NCBI GenBank assembly: GCA_020026195.1
Contig: JAHHQW010000040.1
Span: forward strand, 1-22,603
Source: Prevotella sp.
GTDB taxonomy: Bacteria; Bacteroidota; Bacteroidia; Bacteroidales; Bacteroidaceae
Direction of reading: 5' to 3'
Length of the DNA: 22,603 bases
Each line of letters begins with the position of its first letter. Position 1 is the stretch's first letter. The notes below the pieces were generated by a model. The model was not told the DNA's origin, searched no databases, and was given only the letters and a program-made list of their open reading frames with translations. Made by a program: the position numbers and the translations under genes. Positions 8,102 through 15,755 of the stretch are shown in pieces.

Positions 8102-10102
8102 ATGACTACTAAACATCAGAATTACGACATCGAGAAAGACGCAAGGTGCTTACATCTGTTAGCCAGAGATTTCCCGACGATTGCCGATGCCACAACTGAA
8201 ATAATCAACCTGCAGGCCATACTGCATCTTCCGAAAGGTACGGAACATTTCCTTGCCGACGTTCACGGAGAGCATGAGGCTTTCAGCCATATTCTCAAGA
8301 ACGCATCAGGTGATATCAAGCGTAAGGTTAGTGAACTGTTCGGCAGCGAACTGAGAGAGAGCGAGAAGAAAGAACTCTGTACGCTCATCTATTACCCTAA
8401 GGAAAAGCTGAAGCTCGTAAAGGCTAAAGAAGAGGATATCGACGACTGGTATCATGTCACTCTGCACCAGCTGGTACGTGTATGCCGCATCGTTTCAAGT
8501 AAATATACTCGTTCTAAGGTTCGCAAACTGCTGCCAAAGGATTTCTCATACATCATTCAGGAACTTATGCACGAGCGTACCGAGGACCTTAACAAGACGG
8601 CTTATGTTAATGTCATCGTAGATACAATCATCAGCACAGGTCGTGCAGACGATTTCATCATCACTCTTTCTGAACTCATACAGCAGTTTGTCATCGACCA
8701 GCTGCATATCTTAGGAGATATCTTCGACCGAGGTCCTGGTGCACACATCATCCTTGACACTCTTCTTAATTATCACAACTGGGACATACAGTGGGGTAAC
8801 CACGATATAGTATGGATGGGTGCCGCCGCAGGTAGCGAGGCGTGTGTATGTTCTGTAATCCGTCTGTCACTGCGCTATGGTAACCTTACAACCCTTGAGG
8901 ATGGTTACGGAATTAACCTCATGCCGCTTGTGACATTCGCTATGGACACATACGGCGACGATCCTTGCACGGAATTCCTTCCTAAGATGTCGGCAGAAAG
9001 TTCTAAGATGGACGAGCGTACTCTGCGTATCAGTTCGCTGATGCACAAGGCTATTGCCATAATGCAGTTTAAGATGGAGGCACAGCTCTATCACAAATAT
9101 CCTCAGTGGAACATGGAAGACCGTGATGTTCTGAGCCGTGTGAACTACAAGAACGGAACATTCGAATATAACGGTCAGCAGATTCCTATGACAAGCAATA
9201 ACTTCCCGACAGTAGATCCGAAACATCCTACAAAGATGACGGACCGTGAGCTTGAGGTTCTTGCAAAACTGAAACGTTCGTTCTTACAGAGTGACAAACT
9301 GCAACGTCATATACGTGCCATGCTGAGTCACGGATGTATGTACGCAATACATAACGGCAACCTGCTCTATCATGCTTCCTGTCCGCTTAACGAGGATGGT
9401 TCTCTGAAGGAAGTGGAACTGTTCAACGGAAAGAAATACAAAGGACGCGAGCTGATGCATAACACCGGTATGCTGGTACGTTCTGCTTTCCAGAGCGATA
9501 CAGACCCGAAGATGAAGGAATATGCCATCGACTACTTTATGTATCTGTGGTGCGGTAAGGATTCTATCCTGTTCGACAAGTCGGCAATGACTACATTCGA
9601 GCGTTACTTCATAAAGGACAAGAAAATTCATCATGAGGAAAAGGGATGGTACATCAAGCTCCGCGACAACGAGAAGGTTATAGATAACATCCTCGACGAA
9701 TTCGGTGTTAAGGGCAAGTACCGCCACATCATCAACGGACACGTTCCCGTACATGTAGTCAATGGTGAAACTCCTATCAAGGCTAACGGCAAGCTGCTTG
9801 TCATCGACGGCGGTTTCTCTGAGGCTTACCATAAGGAGACAGGTATTGCAGGATTCACACTGGTTTATCACAGCCGTGGTCTGCAGCTTGTACAGCACGA
9901 GCCGTTCACAAGTGCTCAGGATGCCATTGAGAAAGGAACCGACATTAAGAGTACTACTCAGATTGTCGAGACTTCACAGCACAGAATTCTTGTGGATGAC
10001 ACAGACATCGGTGAAGAACTGCGCAAGCAGATTGCCGACCTCGAAGAACTTCTGTGGGCATACAGACATGGTTTCATTCAGGAAAAGAGCAAGAGATTCT
10101 AA
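8102..10102 (+). CDS. fbp: Class 3 fructose-1,6-bisphosphatase
   Basis: 666 residues, the length expected for the Firmicutes/Bacteroidetes class 3 enzyme. It hydrolyses fructose-1,6-bisphosphate to fructose-6-phosphate in gluconeogenesis. It has the metallophosphatase motifs FLADVHGEHEAF (50-61), LGDIFDRGPG (204-213), WGNHDIVWMGAAAGS (231-245) and later HGCMYAIHNGNLLYHA. The C-terminal NGHVPVHVVNGETPIKANG and VIDGGFSEAYH segments are also typical. It is the last gene of the long plus-strand run, followed by a strong terminator, so its expression may follow that of the upstream genes. The start four bases after the previous stop is the first ATG that keeps the family N-terminus. Confidence 0.97.
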   Translation: MTTKHQNYDIEKDARCLHLLARDFPTIADATTEIINLQAILHLPKGTEHFLADVHGEHEAFSHILKNASGDIKRKVSELFGSELRESEKKELCTLIYYPKEKLKLVKAKEEDIDDWYHVTLHQLVRVCRIVSSKYTRSKVRKLLPKDFSYIIQELMHERTEDLNKTAYVNVIVDTIISTGRADDFIITLSELIQQFVIDQLHILGDIFDRGPGAHIILDTLLNYHNWDIQWGNHDIVWMGAAAGSEACVCSVIRLSLRYGNLTTLEDGYGINLMPLVTFAMDTYGDDPCTEFLPKMSAESSKMDERTLRISSLMHKAIAIMQFKMEAQLYHKYPQWNMEDRDVLSRVNYKNGTFEYNGQQIPMTSNNFPTVDPKHPTKMTDRELEVLAKLKRSFLQSDKLQRHIRAMLSHGCMYAIHNGNLLYHASCPLNEDGSLKEVELFNGKKYKGRELMHNTGMLVRSAFQSDTDPKMKEYAIDYFMYLWCGKDSILFDKSAMTTFERYFIKDKKIHHEEKGWYIKLRDNEKVIDNILDEFGVKGKYRHIINGHVPVHVVNGETPIKANGKLLVIDGGFSEAYHKETGIAGFTLVYHSRGLQLVQHEPFTSAQDAIEKGTDIKSTTQIVETSQHRILVDDTDIGEELRKQIADLEELLWAYRHGFIQEKSKRF

Positions 10103-10111
10103 TTATAATTC

Positions 10112-10147
10112 AATGCGGGATGATTTATACCTCCCGCATTTTTTTGT
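10112..10147 (+). terminator. Strong terminator after fbp
   Basis: A perfect 9-bp stem, AATGCGGGA (10112-10120) with TCCCGCATT (10132-10140), encloses an 11-base loop and is followed by a run of T. It closes the 2086-10102 transcription unit. Confidence 0.92.
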
Positions 10148-10200
10148 CTGCACACCTTATTTATAATATACGGGCATGAAACTTTTACGTCAGAATACAG

Positions 10201-10208
10201 TATATTTG
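10201..10208 (+). promoter_or_regulatory. Probable -7 box for the RNA methyltransferase gene
   Basis: TATATTTG matches TAnnTTTG and lies 25 bases before the ATG at 10234, just past the fbp terminator. No clear TTG is found 19-21 bases upstream (only T-rich sequence at 10183-10186). Confidence 0.55.
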
Positions 10209-10233
10209 CATATCAATTATAAACGTAAGAGAA

Positions 10234-11034
10234 ATGTCAGTAATACATATCGAATCACTATCACACCCCGGAGTAGAATTGTTCACAAAGGTAACCGACC
10301 CTCAGCTGCGTAACAAGCAGAATAAAGAGATGGGAATGTTCATTGCCGAAAGTCCTAAGGTTATCAATGTAGCTCTTAATTCGGATTACGAAGCTGTGGC
10401 TCTTATGTGCGAGGAGAGGCATATAGAGGGTGATGCTGCAGACATCATATCGCGCTGCGGAGACATTCCAGTCTACACGGGTTCTCGCGAACTTCTTGCA
10501 CAGCTTACCGGATATACTCTTACACGCGGTGTTTTATGTGCCATGCGCCGCAAGCCTCAGCCGTCCGTCGAGGATATATGTCGCAATGCCAGTCGCGTGG
10601 TAGTCATCGACAGCGTAGTAGACACTACCAACATCGGAGCTATATTCCGTTCTGCCGCAGCATTAGGCATCGACGGCGTTCTGCTAACACGTTCATCTTG
10701 CGATCCGCTTAACCGTCGCGCGGTGCGTGTATCAATGGGTTCTGTATTTCTTGTTCCCTGGACATGGCTCGACTCTCCAGTCTCATCGCTTAACAGTCTG
10801 GGATTTAAGACCGTAGCCATGGCACTGACCGACAAGTCGGTTTCTCTTGACGACCCTCAGCTGAAACAAGAACCTAAATTAGCAATAGTCATGGGAACGG
10901 AAGGTGACGGACTGGCTCACGAGACAATAGAATCAGCCGACTATGTGGTGCGTATTCCGATGGCTCATAATGTAGATTCGCTTAACGTGGCTGCCGCATC
11001 TGCCGTGGCTTTCTGGGAACTGCGTAACAAATAA
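10234..11034 (+). CDS. SpoU/TrmH-family RNA 2'-O-methyltransferase
   Basis: 266 residues. An N-terminal substrate-binding region (about 14-105, with NKEMGMFIAESPKVI) is followed by a SPOUT methyltransferase domain. The three SpoU motifs are present: DTTNIGAIFRSAAALGIDGV (130-149, with Asn133 and Arg139), IVMGTEGDGL (218-227) and VRIPMAHNVDSLNVAAASAVAF (239-260). The family uses S-adenosylmethionine to methylate ribose 2'-OH in rRNA or tRNA. The exact target (for example the 23S G2251 or tRNA position 18 type) cannot be decided from motifs alone. The next gene begins ten bases downstream, so the pair is probably an operon. Confidence 0.93.
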   Translation: MSVIHIESLSHPGVELFTKVTDPQLRNKQNKEMGMFIAESPKVINVALNSDYEAVALMCEERHIEGDAADIISRCGDIPVYTGSRELLAQLTGYTLTRGVLCAMRRKPQPSVEDICRNASRVVVIDSVVDTTNIGAIFRSAAALGIDGVLLTRSSCDPLNRRAVRVSMGSVFLVPWTWLDSPVSSLNSLGFKTVAMALTDKSVSLDDPQLKQEPKLAIVMGTEGDGLAHETIESADYVVRIPMAHNVDSLNVAAASAVAFWELRNK

Positions 11035-11044
11035 AATAACTAAG

Positions 11045-11896
11045 ATGGACAATATTAAAAATACTCTATATGTAAGCGACCTTGACGGTACGCTTCTGAA
11101 CAGCAGTTCTAAACTCTCGGACACTACGGTAGAACGACTCAATTATCTTATCAACGAACGTAACATCAACTTTACCGTTGCCACCGCCCGCACACCCGCC
11201 ACGGTAACAAAACTTATGGAAAGAGTAAGAACCCGTATGCCTTACATCATAATGGCTGGTGCTGCCTTCTGGGACAATGCACGCCGCGAATACAGCAGCG
11301 TAAGAATTATTGACACAAGTGTCATTGCAAGTCTGCTCGACATCTTCAGCGACAGTTACATCAACCCGTTTATTTACCGCTGCCACACAAACTGCATTTA
11401 TGCGCACCACATCCCCCACCTCACCGACAACGAACAGGTTTTTATCAGCGAACGTCAGGTGCCGTCACTGAAACAGATGGTATATGACAATGTTCTCACC
11501 GCCGACGATGAAGACGGAGCCATGCTTGTAATGAGTATGGGCGATTATGTGGAACTGCGCAGAGTAGCCGATGAGATAGACCGTCGCGGCATAGCATGCA
11601 CGTACATGTGCTATCACGACATATTCGACCAGTCGCAGGGATTTTTAGAAATCTATGCACAGGGCACTACAAAGGCAGCCGCAATAACACAGATGGCAAA
11701 AGAAACAGGAGCCGGCCGCATAGTAGTATTCGGAGATAACCTGAACGACATTCCCATGATGAAGATAGCCGATTGCAGCGTAGCAGTAGGCAACGCCTTT
11801 GAAGAAGTTAAGAAATTTGCCACAGAAGTAACTCTGACAAATAATGAAGATGCCGTTGTAAGATGGATAGAAAACGACATCACATCTCACATATAG
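11045..11896 (+). CDS. Cof-type HAD-superfamily phosphatase
   Basis: 283 residues. Motif I is SDLDGTLLNSSSKLS with nucleophile Asp12 and acid/base Asp14. A T of motif II occurs in FTVATARTP, the conserved Lys appears in GTTKAAAITQMAKE, and the Mg-binding motif IV is FGDNLNDIPMM. The large alpha/beta cap between motifs II and III is the C2B cap of Cof/YidA-like phosphatases, which act on sugar phosphates and other small phosphorylated compounds. The substrate cannot be told from sequence. The gene follows the RNA methyltransferase by ten bases and converges with secG. Confidence 0.92.
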   Translation: MDNIKNTLYVSDLDGTLLNSSSKLSDTTVERLNYLINERNINFTVATARTPATVTKLMERVRTRMPYIIMAGAAFWDNARREYSSVRIIDTSVIASLLDIFSDSYINPFIYRCHTNCIYAHHIPHLTDNEQVFISERQVPSLKQMVYDNVLTADDEDGAMLVMSMGDYVELRRVADEIDRRGIACTYMCYHDIFDQSQGFLEIYAQGTTKAAAITQMAKETGAGRIVVFGDNLNDIPMMKIADCSVAVGNAFEEVKKFATEVTLTNNEDAVVRWIENDITSHI

Positions 11897-11907
11897 ACAT
11901 AAAAATA

Positions 11908-11939
11908 CTTAGACACCATATTTACATACAATGTCTAAG
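11908..11939. terminator. Weak bidirectional hairpin between converging genes
   Basis: CTTAGACA (11908-11915) pairs with TGTCTAAG (11932-11939) across a 16-base loop. The minus-strand side runs into TATTTTTAT, the plus side into a less T-rich stretch. It lies between the stops of the HAD phosphatase gene and secG and is the best terminator candidate for both. Confidence 0.5.
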
Positions 11940-11970
11940 CATATATTTCACCTATTATTTTATAAGGAAA

Positions 11971-12348
11971 TTATTTTGCAGGTTCTGCGGGTGTTTTGGC
12001 TTCAGCTGCGGGAGCTGCTGCGTTTGCTGCGGGAGCTTCAGACTTAGCGCCATCGAAACCAGGAAGGTTTGCAGGATTAGCAGCCTGATTTGTTGTCTGG
12101 AAGATTTCCTGCTGCATTGAGTTTGCCTGAGGAGCTACGTAAGAGCATAAGATGCTGAATACGACCATTGCTGCTGCCAGACCCCAAGTTGCCTTTTCTA
12201 CAATGTCAGTAGTCTTGCGAACACCCATGATCTGGTTTGAAGATGAGAAGTTTGAAGACAAACCTCCGCCTTTAGATTCCTGTATCAGTACAATGATAAT
12301 CATCAGAACTGATGCAATGATAATTAAGCTTACAAATAATGTGTACAT
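11971..12348 (-). CDS. secG: Preprotein translocase subunit SecG
   Basis: 125 residues. Two membrane segments (about 3-22 and 53-70) flank the conserved loop VLIQESKGGGLSSNFSSSNQIMGVRKTTDIVEKATW (20-55), with the SecG hallmark QESKGGGL. SecG is a small inner-membrane partner of SecYE that assists SecA-driven export. The last 35 residues or so form a low-complexity Ala/Pro/Glu/Lys tail (ANAAAPAAEAKTPAEPAK), longer than in E. coli SecG but common in Bacteroidetes. It is the last gene of the minus-strand operon, seven bases after the TPR-like gene. Confidence 0.95.
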   Translation of the reverse strand: MYTLFVSLIIIASVLMIIIVLIQESKGGGLSSNFSSSNQIMGVRKTTDIVEKATWGLAAAMVVFSILCSYVAPQANSMQQEIFQTTNQAANPANLPGFDGAKSEAPAANAAAPAAEAKTPAEPAK

Positions 12349-12355
12349 TTTTCTG

Positions 12356-13102
12356 CTATGATATTTTATTATTATTTACTATTAATTTCTCTAAAAATCT
12401 GATTTGGTCTGCAAAGTAAGCACTTTTTTTTGAATTATTCAAATTTAAGCACTTAATAATTTCGAGAGCCTTTGAATATCTGCCTTGTTTTATGTATATC
12501 TTGGCAAGAGTCTCTGTAAAATAACCTTCCTCGCCCTCTCTGCCCTCTTCTTTCTTCGAGTCGTCGCAGTTAGGAACATACTCCGGAGTTTCCTTCAGCT
12601 CTATCTTACCGCCGTCAATGAAACTGTCTATGAGTTCCTGACCGCGCATCTGTGGTTCTTCGTTACTGTTGTTTTCTTCAGCACCTTCGGTCTCCATAAG
12701 ATAAGACACATAGTCCACGGCAGCATCAGCCGGAGTCGGAGCACGTTTCGGAGCTGTCTCCTTCTTTTCTTCTTCTGGCAGCGAATCAAGGAACGTATCA
12801 ATGAGAGATATTGTACGGTCTTCGCTTTCCACCTTCTCTTCATTCTTCAATATAGGCGAAGGAGCAGTGATGCGGTAATGAACAGCCTCTACCAACTGAA
12901 ACAGCATTCTGCGGTCGGTCATGTATACGGCAGCACGACGCAGTTCCTCGTCGAACGAAGAATCGTGCAGCAGATACATATTCTTGAGCATAAGGAGTCG
13001 TGCCGTCTGATAATAAGGATAAACAGCCACGAGCGACCTCAGTTCATAGAGAGTCTCGCGGTTCATCTTTTCCGGACGTTCTATAAGTGTCTTTAAATCC
13101 AT
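12356..13102 (-). CDS. TPR-like protein of unknown function
   Basis: 248 residues with no signal peptide. The N-terminal part (PEKMNRETLYELRSLVAVYPYYQTARLLMLKN, about 10-41) is typical of a Bacteroidales protein usually annotated as hypothetical. The middle is acidic and rich in Glu/Lys. The C-terminus (YFTETLAKIYIKQGRYSKALEIIKCL, about 193-218) is a single tetratricopeptide-like helix pair. The gene sits two bases after the LptE-like gene and before secG, a neighbourhood I recall from other Bacteroidales, which points to a role in envelope biogenesis or export. The actual partner is unknown. Confidence 0.82.
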   Translation of the reverse strand: MDLKTLIERPEKMNRETLYELRSLVAVYPYYQTARLLMLKNMYLLHDSSFDEELRRAAVYMTDRRMLFQLVEAVHYRITAPSPILKNEEKVESEDRTISLIDTFLDSLPEEEKKETAPKRAPTPADAAVDYVSYLMETEGAEENNSNEEPQMRGQELIDSFIDGGKIELKETPEYVPNCDDSKKEEGREGEEGYFTETLAKIYIKQGRYSKALEIIKCLNLNNSKKSAYFADQIRFLEKLIVNNNKIS

Positions 13103-13104
13103 TA

Positions 13105-13629
13105 TTACCAGTTAGCTACCGTTGCGTTAAATATCTGTTCTGTTAATTCTTTTGACATCTGTGTCACGAGTTCTTCCTGTACGGCATTCAGCGACTGAGT
13201 ATTCTCGTAGGTTGCCGTAGCTGTGAATCGTTTTTCCTCAAAGTCTTCCTTGTGATTCTTATTATTAATGAATCTCACGTTTACCGTCATCGAGAGTTCG
13301 GTCTGTGCAGAACGTCCCTCACTTGTGACAGACTTATTGCGCTGCGAGTACTGTATTATCTCGCCGCTCAGCTTAAGGTCACCGTTACGCTTTACCTGTA
13401 TCAGTTTGGTATTGTTGGCATAAATATCCTTAAGCTGATTATTGAAAATACTTGCCATCGGACCCCACACATAACTTGAACGTATAGGGAACGTAGCAAT
13501 TTCTATAGTCTTTGTCTTAGAATAGTCGATGCTGGCACCGTTAAACTTATACGAGACGCTGCATGCTGTGATTAGCACCAGCATCATAACGGTGGGTACT
13601 GTCTTTACATATCTTTTAATCCAGTCCAT
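13105..13629 (-). CDS. LptE-like outer-membrane assembly lipoprotein
   Basis: 174 residues. A signal peptide ends in the lipobox LITAC with Cys23 as the predicted lipidated residue. The mature part starts SVSYKFNGASIDYSKTKTI and contains the LptE-family pattern of an early beta-strand, FNNQLKDIYANNTKL and RNGDLKLSGEIIQY, ending in a helix (QEELVTQMSKELTEQIFN). LptE plugs the LptD barrel that inserts lipopolysaccharide into the outer membrane. The start codon overlaps the end of the sigma-54 activator gene by 14 bases, so the two are translationally coupled. Divergence within this family is high, so LptE is an assignment by pattern and context. Confidence 0.85.
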   Translation of the reverse strand: MDWIKRYVKTVPTVMMLVLITACSVSYKFNGASIDYSKTKTIEIATFPIRSSYVWGPMASIFNNQLKDIYANNTKLIQVKRNGDLKLSGEIIQYSQRNKSVTSEGRSAQTELSMTVNVRFINNKNHKEDFEEKRFTATATYENTQSLNAVQEELVTQMSKELTEQIFNATVANW

Positions 13630-14860
13630 ACTGTTTCAATCTTCTGTATAATGTTCTTACGGAGATACCGAGTTCGCGTGAAGCCTTTTCTCTGTTTCCT
13701 CCATGCTTTTCGAGAGCCTTCTCCAATGCCTGGCGACCGATGTCGTCGAGATTCAGCGACTCAGGTTCCTTGTTGTTCTCCGCCTCTGCCTCGTTTATCT
13801 CCACAGCCTCGGCATACGAAGTCTGCGGCAGCACATGCTTAGACAGCGAGATGTCGGTTGTCACAGAATCCGGGAGCTGGTCGATAGTGCTTATCGCAGT
13901 CACATGACTGCTGCCTCCTTCATTAAGCTGCGAGCGCAGTTTGTTTACGTCGCTCTTAAGGTCATCCACGGTGTTACGAAGTTCGTAGAGCACCTTGAAC
14001 AACATACTGCGTTCGCTCTCGTACGTATGCGATCCGCCGTGTGTCGTCGTAGCAAGTTCCGTAGAATCCACGTCATCCGGGACAAACTGTTTCAGAGCCT
14101 CGGCAGTAATTTCACGTTCCGGACTCAGGATAGACATCTGTTCTGTGATGTTTTTAAGCTGTCGTACGTTGCCCGGCCATTTATATTTCATCAGCAGAGC
14201 ACGTGCATCGTCTCTGAGAGAAATCTTCGGAATGTTATACTTCTCTGCCATCTGCATAGCAAACAGACGGAACAGCAGTGCTATGTCCTCGCCACGGTCT
14301 CTCAGTGCAGGCATCTTGATGGGAATAGTGTTGAGACGATAAAAGAGGTCCTCTCTGAAACGTCCTTCGCTTACAGCCTTACGCATATTCACGTTAGTTG
14401 CAGCCACGATTCTTACGTTTGTCTTACGAATCTCAGTACCGCCCACACGCAGATACTCGCCCGTCTCAAGCACTCTCAGCAGACGTGCCTGGGTGGCAAG
14501 GGGAAGTTCTCCCACCTCATCAAGAAAGATTGTACCTTTGTTGGCAATACCAAAATAGCCCTCGCTTTCGCCGATTGCACCGGTAAACGAGCCCTTCTCA
14601 TGTCCGAAAAGTTCACTGTCTATGGTACCCTCAGGGATAGAGCCGCAGTTGATTGCAAAATACTTTTCTCTCCTGCGCGGTGAGTTATCGTGAATAAGTC
14701 GTGGTATAATTTCCTTACCTACTCCGCTCTCGCCCACAACAAGCACCGAGAGGTCTGTAGGTGCCACCTGTAGTGCAATGTCGAGAGCTCTGTTCAGCTC
14801 TGGGCAGTTGCCTACAATGTTATAGCGTTTCTTAATATTTTGCAGTTCGTTAGTATTCAT
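13616..14860 (-). CDS. Sigma-54-dependent transcriptional activator without receiver domain
   Basis: 414 residues. A central AAA+ domain begins almost at the N-terminus: Walker A GESGVGKE (43-50), the sigma-54-contacting loop written GSFTGA (90-95) rather than the commonest GAFTGA, and Walker B GTIFLDEVGELP (109-120). The RLNTIPIKMPALRDR and WPGNVRQL segments follow. After a linker, a Fis-type helix-turn-helix occupies the last 38 residues (GNREKASRELGISVRTLYRRL). No N-terminal receiver or sensor domain is present, so activity must be controlled by expression, a partner protein or ligand binding elsewhere. It heads an operon with the LptE-like, TPR-like and SecG genes, an arrangement common in Bacteroidales. 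Confidence 0.93.
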   Translation of the reverse strand: MNTNELQNIKKRYNIVGNCPELNRALDIALQVAPTDLSVLVVGESGVGKEIIPRLIHDNSPRRREKYFAINCGSIPEGTIDSELFGHEKGSFTGAIGESEGYFGIANKGTIFLDEVGELPLATQARLLRVLETGEYLRVGGTEIRKTNVRIVAATNVNMRKAVSEGRFREDLFYRLNTIPIKMPALRDRGEDIALLFRLFAMQMAEKYNIPKISLRDDARALLMKYKWPGNVRQLKNITEQMSILSPEREITAEALKQFVPDDVDSTELATTTHGGSHTYESERSMLFKVLYELRNTVDDLKSDVNKLRSQLNEGGSSHVTAISTIDQLPDSVTTDISLSKHVLPQTSYAEAVEINEAEAENNKEPESLNLDDIGRQALEKALEKHGGNREKASRELGISVRTLYRRLKQYGLD

Positions 14861-14867
14861 TGTCTGA

Positions 14868-14875
14868 CAAAATTA
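14868..14875 (-). promoter_or_regulatory. -7 box abutting the sigma-54 activator start
   Basis: On the minus strand TAATTTTG matches TAnnTTTG and ends seven bases before the ATG (14860), leaving room for only a few leader bases. No good -33 element is seen. Confidence 0.5.
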
Positions 14876-14938
14876 GTACTTTTTTTTTATACAGATGTAT
14901 ATTCAATTGTGTTTTTTCAATTTTAGACAAAAAATACA

Positions 14939-14946
14939 TATCTTTG
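14939..14946 (+). promoter_or_regulatory. -7 box for the DUF4491-rlmH-GH92 unit
   Basis: TATCTTTG matches TAnnTTTG and lies 22 bases before the ATG at 14969. The nearest TTG is 29 bases upstream, too far for the consensus, so the -33 element is weak or absent. Confidence 0.6.
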
Positions 14947-14968
14947 CAAGCAAACAAAACTCACTTAT

Positions 14969-15277
14969 ATGGATTTTTTACACTTTACAGGTATCATAAT
15001 TGCAATATGTTCGTTCCTTATTATCGGCATATTCCACCCCATCGTAATTAAGGCAGAGTATTACACCGGTACTAAGCTTATTCCATTGTTCATCATTGCA
15101 GGAATAGCCGTAATCATAGGTGCTCTGTTTGTAGAGAACACTCTTGTTTCAGCTCTTCTCGGCGTCATCGGAGCATCACTGTTATGGTCGGTCGGAGAGA
15201 TAAAAGAGCAGGTAGAAAGAGTTAAGAAAGGATGGTTCCCCATGAATCCTAAACGCAAGAAGGAATATGAAGACTAA
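14969..15277 (+). CDS. DUF4491 small membrane protein
   Basis: 102 residues with three hydrophobic stretches (about 5-24, 38-54 and 59-73) and a charged C-terminal tail (EIKEQVERVKKGWFPMNPKRKKEYED). The sequence FHPIVIKAEYYTGTKLIP matches the DUF4491 family, found mainly in Bacteroidetes and of unknown function. It is an integral inner-membrane protein by composition. The ATG at 14969 is preceded by a TATCTTTG box about 20 bases upstream. Its last 11 bases overlap the start of rlmH, so translation of the two is probably coupled. Confidence 0.88.
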   Translation: MDFLHFTGIIIAICSFLIIGIFHPIVIKAEYYTGTKLIPLFIIAGIAVIIGALFVENTLVSALLGVIGASLLWSVGEIKEQVERVKKGWFPMNPKRKKEYED

Positions 15278-15737
15278 TCTTCTGCTCGTAGGAAAGACCA
15301 CCGACAAACATTTCAACGCAGGCATAAAGGATTACGCCGAACGCATCACTCATTACATGCCGTTCGACATCACTGTGATTCCGGAACTCAAGAACACCAA
15401 GGCCATGAGCGAGGATGTTCAGAAGGAGAAGGAAGGGGAATTGATTCTGAAGGAGATACAGAGCGGTGACACCGTGGTACTGCTCGACGAACACGGCAGC
15501 GAGATGCGCAGCATAGAGTTTGCGTCGTGGCTTGAGAAGAAACAGCTTCATGCCCGCCGCCTTATATTTGTAGTCGGAGGTCCTTATGGTTTTTCTAAGG
15601 ACGTGTATGCCCGTGCCGACGAAAAGATTTCAATGTCCAAGATGACATTCTCGCACCAGATGATACGGCTGGTATTCACCGAACAGGTATACCGTGCCTG
15701 CACCATCATAAAGGGCGAGCCTTATCATCACGAATAA
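15267..15737 (+). CDS. rlmH: 23S rRNA pseudouridine-1915 N3-methyltransferase
   Basis: 156 residues, the normal length of RlmH (a SPOUT enzyme). It methylates N3 of pseudouridine 1915 in helix 69 of 23S rRNA in the assembled ribosome. Diagnostic segments are the start LLLVGKTTDKHFNAGIKDYAER, LLDEHGSEMRSIEFA (71-85), FVVGGPYGFSKDVYARAD (101-118, the SAM-binding knot) and the C-terminal MTFSHQMIRLVFTEQVYRAC followed by GEPYHHE. It overlaps the upstream DUF4491 gene and is followed after 18 bases by a GH92 gene. Confidence 0.97.
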   Translation: MKTNLLLVGKTTDKHFNAGIKDYAERITHYMPFDITVIPELKNTKAMSEDVQKEKEGELILKEIQSGDTVVLLDEHGSEMRSIEFASWLEKKQLHARRLIFVVGGPYGFSKDVYARADEKISMSKMTFSHQMIRLVFTEQVYRACTIIKGEPYHHE

Positions 15738-15755
15738 TAATCAAAACAACATATA

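Noticed and set aside
9284..9898. A 204-codon minus-strand frame inside fbp
   Set aside because: fbp is conserved on the plus strand through this stretch and the antisense frame has no family resemblance or start signal.
13703..14683. A 326-codon plus-strand frame opposite the sigma-54 activator
   Set aside because: The minus strand carries all AAA+ and HTH motifs. The plus frame is low in typical protein features and rich in Arg, Cys and His.
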